Below are positions 10,257-17,957 of a stretch of 64,000 bases of DNA, piece after piece (position 1 is the stretch's first letter; the number at the start of each line of letters is the position of its first letter). The stretch is from positions 62,001-126,000 of the forward strand of contig CAJXUY010000011.1 of NCBI GenBank assembly GCA_913060665.1. The letters are read 5' to 3'. The notes under the pieces were generated by a model. It searched no databases. It was not told the DNA's origin and saw nothing but the letters and a program-made list of their open reading frames with translations. Source of the DNA: an uncultured Oleiphilaceae bacterium. Lineage in GTDB: Bacteria; Pseudomonadota; Gammaproteobacteria; Pseudomonadales; Oleiphilaceae. The position numbers and the translations under genes are program-made.

Positions 10257-10637
10257 CTACCCCATAATGTTCTTTTTATTGTGAAACATCATATCGCCCA
10301 TACGACAGGCATTTTTACCTTCAAACTTCACATCAAACGAATAGAGCATAAATTCAACTTCGCCTTTATTGCAGCCACTTACAACGCCACCAGCAGTACC
10401 CGCTTCATCGCCCATTGATTGTGGATATTTAGCACCTTTAACCATCGCCATTTCACCATCAATTTTGACTTTGGTGGTACCACCCGATGTATCAGATGCT
10501 TTGCCTATATTGGGATACGGGATAGGTATAGGGCCTGCCGGAGAAGGTGTTTTACACACATCAGGAAACGCAATACTCATACCACCACTGCCCTTATGAA
10601 CCACACCACAGCAATTCGCATATACTGTACTAGCCAT
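10257..10637 (-). CDS. PAAR-like protein (DUF4150)
   Basis: 126-residue protein of the DUF4150 PAAR-like group, expected to cap the VgrG spike and help pierce the target membrane. Visible markers are the N-terminal MASTVYANCCGVVHKGSGGM, the PDVCKTPSPAGPIPIPYPN turn-rich segment and the Cys near CRMGDMMFHN at the C-terminus, typical of the metal-bound PAAR fold. It has no effector extension. The ATG at 10637 follows AAGGAG and lies 8 bases inside the 3' end of the KAS-like gene, so the two are likely translated together. Confidence 0.88.
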   Translation of the reverse strand: MASTVYANCCGVVHKGSGGMSIAFPDVCKTPSPAGPIPIPYPNIGKASDTSGGTTKVKIDGEMAMVKGAKYPQSMGDEAGTAGGVVSGCNKGEVEFMLYSFDVKFEGKNACRMGDMMFHNKKNIMG

Positions 10638-11694
10638 TTACTGACTCCTTATTTTTTGAAATCACGACAGCTCCACGCTGTTCGTAGTCTGATGCACACC
10701 ATACAAGTAGTGGACTTTGATAATACTCTTTTGTTAAACCAAGTGTAGACAAAGCAAGTAATGTGGGTGCTGTCGCAGCCCCTAAATCACCGTAACATTC
10801 GGCGGGGTGTTGAAGGTCAAGATTATCGCCAAATGCTTCACTATTTCTAACCTGAGAAGTGCCCCATTCTTTCACATGAGGAGGCTCCCCATTCATGCTG
10901 CAAAGCACTGTTTGAATAGGTTGTTTAATGTTAGTGACAGCGCCATCAACCGAACGTGAAAGCCCGTCACCCAAACAAATCTCATCACTGTAGTAATGAC
11001 CCGGCTCTTCACTTGTTGCAGGGTGGCCTACAATTACGCCAGGCTCCGTGGTTTTTTGCAGTACCACAAACGCAGCCCCTTCGCCGGGTACAAAACCACG
11101 CATGGTCGTATTTGAAGTCAAACGGTCTTCAGCATCTAAAGCACTCAACAACATCACATCTAAAAATGAATCAACACCACCGACGATAATACTTTCAAGC
11201 GGCGTGGTTAATAATAAACTTACAGCCTCTTCCATCGCATTAATACCTGCCGCACGCCCTAGCGGAAATACACGACTCGTTAATAAATCTATAGGGTAAT
11301 CGACCTCTGAGGCTAGATCTTTCAAAATAGGTTCTAATGCCGGAAATGGTCGACCACAACGCTGCTCAGGTGTCGCCAAAAATATAGGAATAGTCGCTGT
11401 AATGTTCGCCGCCTCACACGCTTCAGTCAACGCCACTTTCCCCAGCTGTAACATCCGCCGATACAGTGCATTACCATGTGATCGTGATTTTGATGCGGGG
11501 TCATCCGAATTTAATTCAGGTAAACATTGCTCAGGTACAAGCGCCATTTTATAAGGTTCACCTGTCGACCTCTGGAGTGGTGAGTCTGCGTATTGATTAA
11601 TACCGGCACGTATAGCCGCGGCACAGGCTGTCGCACCAACCCCAACAGGGTTAACTATACCAAAACCAGTGATCGTGATTTCTAGACTATTCAT
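10630..11694 (-). CDS. Beta-ketoacyl-synthase-like protein, catalytic Cys apparently lost
   Basis: 354 residues with the thiolase/KAS fold: N-terminal ITGFGIVNPVGVGATAC, then GGVDSFLDVMLLSAL and RGFVPGEGAAFVVLQ, which match the KAS consensus around the second half of the active site loop. Where KAS enzymes have the nucleophilic Cys before the S-G-x-x-A-I-x-E-A helix, this protein reads FPLGRAAGINAMEEA, with no Cys. The His residues of the PTGT/NSFGF type motifs are not evident either. It is thus probably a pseudoenzyme. KAS-like proteins are known neighbours of DUF2169 and PAAR genes in T6SS cassettes. A role as effector adaptor or scaffold is inferred. Confidence 0.8.
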   Translation of the reverse strand: MNSLEITITGFGIVNPVGVGATACAAAIRAGINQYADSPLQRSTGEPYKMALVPEQCLPELNSDDPASKSRSHGNALYRRMLQLGKVALTEACEAANITATIPIFLATPEQRCGRPFPALEPILKDLASEVDYPIDLLTSRVFPLGRAAGINAMEEAVSLLLTTPLESIIVGGVDSFLDVMLLSALDAEDRLTSNTTMRGFVPGEGAAFVVLQKTTEPGVIVGHPATSEEPGHYYSDEICLGDGLSRSVDGAVTNIKQPIQTVLCSMNGEPPHVKEWGTSQVRNSEAFGDNLDLQHPAECYGDLGAATAPTLLALSTLGLTKEYYQSPLLVWCASDYEQRGAVVISKNKESVNG

Positions 11695-11764
11695 TTTGTC
11701 TTATTTCTCACCGCTATACCCATCCCATCGCTCTAGAACAATAAATTTAACGTCTTTAACATAC

Positions 11765-12313
11765 CTAAAAGCGATGTTTATCATTCCAACCATCAGCGGG
11801 CTTCATTAATAACCCAGATAATTTTGCCAGACTCAATTGTTGTTGAATCGTCTCAGATATAAATATAGCAAGTGGGAACTCGCTAGCCCTGAAAAGCTCT
11901 ACCATCTGAATATCAGCATCCAAAACTAATTTGTTAATTCTAACAATAACGTTTTTAAACTTTTTCAAGTCACTCGCATCCAGATCAATACAAGCAACAC
12001 GACCAACAACATTTAATATGTAATACCCTTGTAACTGACTATCTGGAAACTTAACCGTGACAGGAAATAGCTGATAGTTATCAACAGGTAACAACTTCCA
12101 TGCCTTTATGAAATTTTCACTCACTATAGGCGTTTCGTCTAGCTCAAAATAGTCAGGTAATGATGCATGGTTAGCTTCGAACTCAACCGTAATGTCACCC
12201 CCAAATTTAGGGTCAAGTAATTCTCCTTCAGTGAAGTCTAACCCCCAGCCTGAACTTTGAAAGGATATTCTTCCTACTAGCTTATGATGTTCGCACTCTA
12301 ATATATAAAACAA
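11765..12313 (-). CDS. Imm11-family-like protein, probable immunity protein
   Basis: 182 residues. The pattern SENFIKAWKLLPVDNYQLFPVTV and the following strand-rich block resemble the Imm11 (DUF1629) immunity family often coded next to AHH-type toxins. No signal peptide or membrane segment is seen, so a cytoplasmic location is expected, suitable for blocking a nuclease. The start is TTG at 12313 after a strong AGGAGAGG; no ATG occurs in the first part of the frame. It lies 13 bases after the AHH gene stop, in the order effector then immunity. Cognate pairing is inferred from position. Confidence 0.72.
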   Translation of the reverse strand: MFYILECEHHKLVGRISFQSSGWGLDFTEGELLDPKFGGDITVEFEANHASLPDYFELDETPIVSENFIKAWKLLPVDNYQLFPVTVKFPDSQLQGYYILNVVGRVACIDLDASDLKKFKNVIVRINKLVLDADIQMVELFRASEFPLAIFISETIQQQLSLAKLSGLLMKPADGWNDKHRF

Positions 12314-12326
12314 TTAACCTCTCCTT

Positions 12327-13130
12327 TTAGAATGGCCCAGTATCGAGCGAAGGTTTTGGGTATTCAATTAATTTATCTACGTTCCCTTTACCCATTTCGG
12401 TGCGACTTGTATTATTCGCACCTCTCACAGTAAAGCTCTGTGTAGTGGGCGCTTTATATATTGATTCAGCTAACGTTCTCTCACTATCGTGAAGGTCCCA
12501 TCCATCATCTTCGATTGAAGACAACTGAATAAACGCATAATTCTCTGCCTGCCCAATCAATTCCTTTAAATCATCTTCCATTTCTTGGTGTGAATTTTCT
12601 TCGCATAGGTCTACATTGGATATAATTTTAAGCAGTCGAGTCACTAATCTATTACATTCAAGAAAGTAATCTTCGTCATGTCCTGGCCCATGAAGTTGCA
12701 GCGGTTTTGCCTCGTCAAGGGCCTCCCAGAATGGGCTAAAAGCCCCATAACTCTTACGAGCAGGGAGGCCGATGCAGTTTTCTGCTCTATTAGGAGAAAA
12801 GCCTACTTTACTTAAAAAATGGTTTAATTTTTTATTTTTATCTGTAGGTGTCTTAGTATTTGAACCAAAAGCAAATGACGATAACGCAATACAATGATGC
12901 CCTTGGTATTCATAAGTTGGTGGAAATGTGTCGCTAGGGTAAATAGCTTCTTTCGATGCTATTTTCTCGAAAACTCCTTGCATTGATTTTCGCTGCCACC
13001 CTTTATCAGTTGGTGCAACTTCCTTAATTTCTTCAATTTTAGGTTCTTCGTGAGACCCTCCACAGAAAACACACTTATCCCCGTCTACTGTAATGACACT
13101 TACAGCAACCGCTTCTCCAATATCAGTCAC
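12327..13130 (-). CDS. AHH-type HNH/EndoVII nuclease, probable T6SS effector
   Basis: About 267 residues. Residues 77-79 give the core G-H-H (YEYQGHHCIALSSF), followed by LNHFLSKVGFSPNRAENCIGLP and LHGPGHDEDYF. This is the AHH nuclease layout of two His, an Asn-bearing loop and a later His. A CVFC pair at about residues 20-23 could bind zinc. Expected action is DNA cleavage in the recipient cell. The best start is GTG at 13130, which has AAGGAG six bases upstream. A GTG at 13145 is possible but would overlap the DUF2169 gene. It follows the DUF2169 chaperone-like gene directly and precedes the Imm11-like gene, the normal order of an adaptor-effector-immunity module. Confidence 0.8.
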   Translation of the reverse strand: MTDIGEAVAVSVITVDGDKCVFCGGSHEEPKIEEIKEVAPTDKGWQRKSMQGVFEKIASKEAIYPSDTFPPTYEYQGHHCIALSSFAFGSNTKTPTDKNKKLNHFLSKVGFSPNRAENCIGLPARKSYGAFSPFWEALDEAKPLQLHGPGHDEDYFLECNRLVTRLLKIISNVDLCEENSHQEMEDDLKELIGQAENYAFIQLSSIEDDGWDLHDSERTLAESIYKAPTTQSFTVRGANNTSRTEMGKGNVDKLIEYPKPSLDTGPF

Positions 13131-13131
13131 A

Positions 13132-14199
13132 TTAGACTCCTTCACTCATGCTTTGCATTCCATTATTACCTGCAACTTGAGGGCTGCGTTTAACGTCGAC
13201 ACGTACCTCACTCACTTTAAGTGGCTTTTTATTACAGTTAAACGCCGTTTTCCAAATAAGACAAAAACGATTTTCATCAGGCTCAATCAAAATAGTTTCA
13301 ATCGCAACAGGTGAGTCCTGCCACTGCCCGTTGAATTTAAAAGCCGCGGCTATTGGGCAAACAGGTAACGTAAACTGAATATCGGGCTGGCCTTTCATGA
13401 GATTAACTAAACGAACAGACTCACCACCAAAGAACGTACTTCGCTCAAAGCTTAAGTTAGTAGAGCCATTTAGAAAGAAGCGCTCATCAAAATCGGTTGG
13501 TAAAAAAGGGGCGCGAGTTTTCGACCATAGTTCATCATAGGTACCTGCATAATTCTTGCGCGGTGCCCATGCCCCAGGGGTGTAACCATAAGTTGCTGGG
13601 CCGGGTTTATCTTGTGGCGTTCGAATCAGAAAGTTTGGGTCTTCGAGATTAGGTAAACGCTGCCCTATCATATCGTTATTTTGTCGCGTACCTATAAACC
13701 CCAGCCCTAGCGGATTTTGATCAAACGAAAGCGCTGAATCCGGCCCAATAGGTTGATCTGGCTGAAAGTGATGAACCCCACCAAACGCGTTTTCGTAGAT
13801 CAACGCCATTTTTTCAAAAGGCTGTGGCGATGATTGCCCACCGTGAATCCATAATCGGTCACCAAAAGCGCGTACTGTTTTTGAAGCATTCCCTATAGAA
13901 AGGTATGTATCAATAACACTAACTTGCTGCCCCTCAGGCGCATAAGCGTGGCCATTTAAGATGACATCTGAACCCGGCTTTGGCAGTAACATTTCAGAAG
14001 CATAAAGCAGGCTAGAACTAGCTGGGTCACCTAAATACTTGTCCTCGAGGCACAAAGGCACTTGCTCTGCCGACAATGACACCATAGGAGATAGAGTAAA
14101 CGTGGCTTTGACGGCCAACACCACCACATCAGCCCCTTTAGGGTCGGTAGTCAGCATAATCTGACTATCAAAAGGGGTTTTATTGTCTAACTGAAGCAT
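13132..14199 (-). CDS. DUF2169 T6SS adaptor/chaperone-like protein
   Basis: 355 residues of the DUF2169 family, known as T6SS accessory proteins that sit between vgrG and effector genes and help load effectors. Visible family features: N-terminal DPKGADVVVLAVKATFTL, LPKPGSDVILNGHAYAPEG, AFGDRLW, FEKMALIYENAFGG and the FNGSTNLSFER block. Soluble, no signal peptide. ATG at 14199 follows AAGGAATC. Its stop TAA is one base from the GTG start of the nuclease, so expression is probably coupled. The neighbouring AHH nuclease is the likely client; this is inference. Confidence 0.88.
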   Translation of the reverse strand: MLQLDNKTPFDSQIMLTTDPKGADVVVLAVKATFTLSPMVSLSAEQVPLCLEDKYLGDPASSSLLYASEMLLPKPGSDVILNGHAYAPEGQQVSVIDTYLSIGNASKTVRAFGDRLWIHGGQSSPQPFEKMALIYENAFGGVHHFQPDQPIGPDSALSFDQNPLGLGFIGTRQNNDMIGQRLPNLEDPNFLIRTPQDKPGPATYGYTPGAWAPRKNYAGTYDELWSKTRAPFLPTDFDERFFLNGSTNLSFERSTFFGGESVRLVNLMKGQPDIQFTLPVCPIAAAFKFNGQWQDSPVAIETILIEPDENRFCLIWKTAFNCNKKPLKVSEVRVDVKRSPQVAGNNGMQSMSEGV

Positions 14200-14235
14200 G
14201 TGATTCCTTGTTTCGCCATCATGACTAACCCCAAC

Positions 14236-14736
14236 TTAATTTAGCTGGATAGAGCCGCTTTTAATTTTGTATGAGCCAGAGGTACGATTAAGCATGTGCT
14301 CTCCTTTGACCAAAATCTTTCCATTTTTATTAAGCGTAATACTGGCTTTCCCACAACGAAGTGTAATTTCTTCAGTCGCCGATAGTTCTAGTTTCTTGCC
14401 ATCGGCAATAACTTCAGCCTGCTCATTTATGTTGCCGTCATTAGTTTCAACAGGCCGCGGTGCGAGCACATCATCTAGTGCGCGGCGTATTATTCCCATC
14501 ACTATCGCCATACCCCCATTATTTTGAGCAAATGAAATAGCAACCTCTTTACCAATGGAACCTTGATCTAAAGGTACTGTGGTTAAAGCCTCAATAGGGC
14601 TTTTTCGAGTCTGTTCGTCGTATGCTATTAAGGGGTTACCGTGGCTATTTAATGAAACCACCTTTCCGATCAACAACGAACCAGCACTATTAGACGTGCC
14701 AGGTAAGCCGGAGTCAGGCGCTGTTTGAGAATACAT
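14236..14736 (-). CDS. DUF6484-domain protein, VgrG-associated
   Basis: About 166 residues. The N-terminal half fits the DUF6484 family (LLIGKVVSLNSHGNPLIAYD). The C-terminal part (LSATEEITLRCGKASITLNK, then a KILVKGEH-type strand) repeats the beta-helix style of the VgrG tail coded just upstream. It may thus pack against or extend the spike. ATG at 14736 with GGGAG five bases before is preferred over the GTG at 14748, which would start four residues earlier without a spaced ribosome site. It starts 15 bases after vgrG ends and is followed by the DUF2169 gene. Confidence 0.8.
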   Translation of the reverse strand: MYSQTAPDSGLPGTSNSAGSLLIGKVVSLNSHGNPLIAYDEQTRKSPIEALTTVPLDQGSIGKEVAISFAQNNGGMAIVMGIIRRALDDVLAPRPVETNDGNINEQAEVIADGKKLELSATEEITLRCGKASITLNKNGKILVKGEHMLNRTSGSYKIKSGSIQLN

Positions 14737-14750
14737 AACGTCTCCCACCT

Positions 14751-16751
14751 TTAATTCTGTGTTATTTTACTGCCTTTAATCGCAACAGCACCGGAACCTT
14801 TAACGTTAATCTTCCCACCACTAATAGTGATATCGCCATTTTTCTTCATTGATATCTTGGCTTTTCCGACCTTAATGGTGATTTCAGTATCTGCAGAGAG
14901 CTGTATATTTTTAGCTTTCAGAGCATAATCTTTGGTGACCTGTTCAGAATGGTCTCCACCTATATTTTCAGTTAAGTCTTCTGATACATCCAGGCTGTAG
15001 TTGTTTCCGATTGAGTCGGTTTGGTCTCCTGCGACTGATATGTACTGGTCTTTTCCGACATCTAAAGAGCGGTTTTCTCCAACCGATACTGCCATTGCCT
15101 TACCTATTGACTCGGTATGGTTGGCTCCAATCGATATCGTTGTATCATTACCAACTGAGTGGGAGCGGTCATTACCAATACTCTCCACAGAGTCATTACC
15201 TACACTGATATCTTGGTTATTCTCAACCACGAGTTGTTCATCTTTTTCTGCGTGCAGATAAAAAAGCTCTTTGCCCTTTTCATCTTCAAAACGAAGCTCA
15301 TTGTAGTTTTCGGTGCCAGCCCCCTTAGTAGACCGCGATTTAATACCGCTAATGGCCTTATTGGCGGGCAGGTCGTAGGTAGGCATTTGATCTGCGTTAT
15401 ATACACTGCCCACCACTATAGGCCTGTCTGGATCACCCTCCATAAAGGAGATAAGTACCTCTTGACCCACTCTGGGCAGAAATTGGGCTCCCCATTTTTT
15501 GCCGCTCCACACTTGCGCCACTCGAATCCAACAGGAGCTATTTTCGTCTTTTTTGCCTAGGCGATCCCAAAAAAACTGGACTTTTATCCTTCCAAACGTA
15601 TCGGTATAGATCTCTTCAGCAGAGGGGCCCACCACAATGGCGGTTTGTGAACCACTAATATACGGCTTCGAACGTGTTACTTGTGGGCGAAGAACCGTTT
15701 TCTCAGGCACGCACTGGAATTCATTACTATAATTGAACGTACCTGCATCGCCTGACCGATAGCTCCCCTCATTAGCACTGTGAGAAATCGAGGATACGAC
15801 AAACTTCTTTTTTGCCTCAGCGGTGTCGGTATGACGGCCCACCTCAAAACTATAACCCGGCGCCAATTCTGGGTAGTCGCTATTCGCAGTCACTATACTG
15901 TGTGTCGTTTCAATTGATTCCATTCGCGCTCTGGCAATAGCCTTCCCTCTTGCATTGTCACTATAGGCACCAGGAAAATCATACTGTTCAAATTGAGCTA
16001 TGTTGGGTAAGTCGACTTTAGTTTGCATCTCTTCCATAAGTGATGATTTAGGTGCCTGAAAATCATAGTCAGTATGGCTCACTGCGCCACTACAAAAATT
16101 ATAACTATGTTTCCAACGGCTTATTTTATGGTCAGTATGGGTGCCATCAATAACATCAATGGGGTTCAAAGATACTTTTTCATAAGCGGTTGAATAATCA
16201 GACAACATTAATGTGTGCTTTTTCTTTTCATGTTTGAAAAAGTAGTAAATACCTTCTTCTTCCAGCAAACGAGTAACAAAAGCCAAGTCTGTTTCACGGT
16301 ATTGCACACAATATTCACGAGGGCTATAAGTTGAACCCAACTTCCAAGAAAAATCGTTAAAGCCTAACCCCTTAAAGACTTCATCAATAATGTCTGGCAC
16401 CGACATTTCCTGAAAAATACGGCAGTCAGACCGATACTCTAACAGGTTAATCCAAGGTACCATACTAACCTGATATTGACGGAATTTGCTTTCAACAACG
16501 CCGCCAACAGAAAGACTACTAACAACACCTGAGAAGTAACGATCTGTACCATCGTTGCCCGCTATAGAGCAGCATATACTTTTACCAATCAGTTTCGTTT
16601 GATCTATTTTGTCTTCTTCAGTAATTACCTGAAACGAAAAATGAAAGGGTTTAGATACAGACTCCTGCCCGCTCATACTTTGAACCAAGAATATATCGGT
16701 ACCTAATGGCGTATCGAGTTTGATGCGCTGTTTATCTTGAGTAATCGCCAT
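14751..16751 (-). CDS. vgrG: T6SS spike protein VgrG (TssI)
   Basis: 666-residue trimeric spike protein. Residues about 1-350 carry the gp27-like base (FLVQSMSGQESVSKPFHFSF, RETDLAFVTRLLEEEGIYYFF). Residues about 370-480 carry the gp5 OB-fold with the usual GRIKVQFFWDRLGKKDENSS, WIRVAQVWSG and GDPDRPIVVGSVYNADQ. From about 510 to 625 runs a needle of short repeats of the form S-(I/V)-G-(N/E)-x-x-x-x-S, ending in a DUF2345-like KAKNIQLSADTEITIKVGKA segment. No effector domain follows, so this is a structural VgrG that carries separate effectors. It heads the minus-strand cassette down to 6702. Its 5' leader contains a terminator-like hairpin at 16846-16897. Confidence 0.96.
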   Translation of the reverse strand: MAITQDKQRIKLDTPLGTDIFLVQSMSGQESVSKPFHFSFQVITEEDKIDQTKLIGKSICCSIAGNDGTDRYFSGVVSSLSVGGVVESKFRQYQVSMVPWINLLEYRSDCRIFQEMSVPDIIDEVFKGLGFNDFSWKLGSTYSPREYCVQYRETDLAFVTRLLEEEGIYYFFKHEKKKHTLMLSDYSTAYEKVSLNPIDVIDGTHTDHKISRWKHSYNFCSGAVSHTDYDFQAPKSSLMEEMQTKVDLPNIAQFEQYDFPGAYSDNARGKAIARARMESIETTHSIVTANSDYPELAPGYSFEVGRHTDTAEAKKKFVVSSISHSANEGSYRSGDAGTFNYSNEFQCVPEKTVLRPQVTRSKPYISGSQTAIVVGPSAEEIYTDTFGRIKVQFFWDRLGKKDENSSCWIRVAQVWSGKKWGAQFLPRVGQEVLISFMEGDPDRPIVVGSVYNADQMPTYDLPANKAISGIKSRSTKGAGTENYNELRFEDEKGKELFYLHAEKDEQLVVENNQDISVGNDSVESIGNDRSHSVGNDTTISIGANHTESIGKAMAVSVGENRSLDVGKDQYISVAGDQTDSIGNNYSLDVSEDLTENIGGDHSEQVTKDYALKAKNIQLSADTEITIKVGKAKISMKKNGDITISGGKINVKGSGAVAIKGSKITQN

Positions 16752-16845
16752 TTCCGTGGGCCTCTATGAATGTCGTCTGGCTTCAAGCAACCTGCAATCT
16801 GCGTAAATCGCTTTGTTGACGCTATAGTAGTCTCAAATATGGTCT

Positions 16846-16897
16846 AAAAAAAGCACAAGGGCTTGCCCTGATTGGTATTTCAGGGCAAATCCAGCCC
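16846..16897 (-). terminator. Terminator-like hairpin in the vgrG leader
   Basis: Read on the minus strand, perfect 9-base arms (TTGCCCTGA / TCAGGGCAA at 16863-16871 and 16880-16888) with an 8-base loop are extended by GGGCT/AGCCC (16859-16863, 16893-16897). Six bases later come seven T. This has the form of a rho-independent terminator or attenuator, about 100 bases upstream of the vgrG start. Whether it acts on vgrG depends on where the promoter lies. Confidence 0.55.
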
Positions 16898-16924
16898 ATT
16901 TCCCCGGCCTGAACCAACACAAAG

Positions 16925-16940
16925 CGTGACGCAAGTCACA
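16925..16940. promoter_or_regulatory. CRP/Vfr-like binding site
   Basis: The 16 bases CGTGA-CGCAAG-TCACA match the CRP consensus TGTGA-N6-TCACA at all but the first base, and are flanked by A-rich and T-rich sequence as usual. It lies between divergent vgrG (start 16751) and hcp (17356). CRP control of hcp is known in Vibrio; here the assignment rests on the motif only, and the site is far from the best hcp promoter candidate. Confidence 0.45.
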
Positions 16941-17009
16941 TTTTTAATTATATTCGAAAATTTCAAGAACCGGAGTAAGACATTAAGCCCTCAATATCTC
17001 GCGATAATA

Positions 17010-17210
17010 GGGGTCAGAGTCAAAAATAAAATAGGGTCAGAGTGAAAAAACAGCCGCCCCTTATCTTCTCTAGGAATGTCTTATCTATCACGTATTTTGA
17101 CGACTATTAAATGGGGTCAGACTCAACCCCCATAATTAAAAAACAGGGTACCAGAACCCTATTATTTTCTTGCAAATTTCAAAATTAATTGGTGTCAGAG
17201 TCGAATTAAA
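17010..17210. repeat. Cluster of four ggggtcagagtc-type short repeats
   Basis: Copies of a GGGGTCAGA(G/C)T(C/G) motif start at 17010, 17034, 17113 and 17191; the last continues as GTCAGAGTCGAATTAAA. I recall this motif as common in intergenic regions of gammaproteobacteria with REP-associated (Y1) transposases. The stretch 16752-17355 (604 bases) otherwise holds no gene: only the hairpin at 16846-16897, the CRP-like site at 16925 and the putative hcp promoter. Confidence 0.6.
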
Positions 17211-17236
17211 ATCATGTATTTTATGAATTTTTTTAG

Positions 17237-17265
17237 TTGATGTTATCTATTTTCGATTTCATACT
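17237..17265 (+). promoter_or_regulatory. Candidate sigma-70 promoter of hcp
   Basis: TTGATG (17237-17242) and CATACT (17260-17265) are separated by 17 bases, giving a plausible -35/-10 pair and a leader of about 85 bases before the hcp start at 17356. The -10 matches only four of six consensus bases, so this is tentative. Confidence 0.3.
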
Positions 17266-17355
17266 TGTCACCAAGCTCGAAACAGAAATTCAGCGAACAA
17301 GTGAGTTTCACCCTAAATTAAATACGCTCTAAAACAACAGAAAAGGAATACGACC

Positions 17356-17841
17356 ATGGCAATATTCATGAACTACAATGACCTAAACGTAAAAGGAAAC
17401 GTAACGGCAGATGGCTACGAAGATTGGATCAGGTTAGATAGCATGCAATTTGGTGTTGGCCGTGGTATTTCGATGGAAGCGGGTAACATGTCTAACCGAG
17501 AAGCGACTCGTCCAAGCTTAAGTGAAGTCAGCATTTCTAAGGTAATGGATGCCGCATCTTCAGGCATGTTCAAAGAATCATTAACCGGTGCTGCAGGCGT
17601 TAAAGTTGTTATTGATATTGTAAAAACTGGCGCAGATAAAATCGAAAAATATGTTTCTTATGAGCTTGAAGACTGCTTAATCAGTTCTTACAGTGTGTCC
17701 GCTGGAGAAGGCGCTCCCTCTGAAGGGATCTCTATCAGCTTCGCTAAGATCACTATGTCCTACACTGCAGCTGACCGTGCTAATGCAGGCGGAACACCTG
17801 AGCGTGTAGGTTATGATTTAGAGAAAGGTGTGAAGCTTTAA
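17356..17841 (+). CDS. hcp: T6SS tube protein Hcp, first copy (TssD)
   Basis: 161-residue Hcp-family protein forming the hexameric inner tube and carrying small effectors. Typical elements are the N-terminal MAIFMNYNDLNVKGNVTADG, WIRLDSMQFGVGRGISMEAG, SEVSISKVMDAASSGMFKES and the C-terminal SISFAKITMSYTAADRAN. The ATG follows AAAAGGAA at good spacing. A near-identical second copy follows at 17958, and a GC-richer hairpin at 17867-17901 separates them. No C-terminal effector extension is present. It is read divergently from vgrG. Confidence 0.96.
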   Translation: MAIFMNYNDLNVKGNVTADGYEDWIRLDSMQFGVGRGISMEAGNMSNREATRPSLSEVSISKVMDAASSGMFKESLTGAAGVKVVIDIVKTGADKIEKYVSYELEDCLISSYSVSAGEGAPSEGISISFAKITMSYTAADRANAGGTPERVGYDLEKGVKL

Positions 17842-17866
17842 TATAAGCCTTACCCTCTAAGAAACT

Positions 17867-17901
17867 AAAGTGGGGACTACGCATTGCGACTTCCTCACTT
17901 T
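17867..17901 (+). terminator. Hairpin between the two hcp genes
   Basis: Ten-base arms (17867-17876 AAAGTGGGGA, 17892-17901 TCCTCACTTT) pair fully if one G-U is allowed, with a 15-base loop that holds a small CGC/GCG stem. No long T-run follows, so it is better seen as an attenuator or an mRNA-stabilising stem that could raise hcp1 yield over the downstream genes. Confidence 0.4.
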
Positions 17902-17957
17902 ATAATTTCATCAAGACACATCTTTATTTTTAAGCTTAGCTCTACAGGTAAAATAGC

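Noticed and set aside
14751-16751. Evolved VgrG with a C-terminal toxin domain
   Set aside because: The protein ends soon after the beta-helix repeats and the DUF2345-like strand segment; there is no extra domain.
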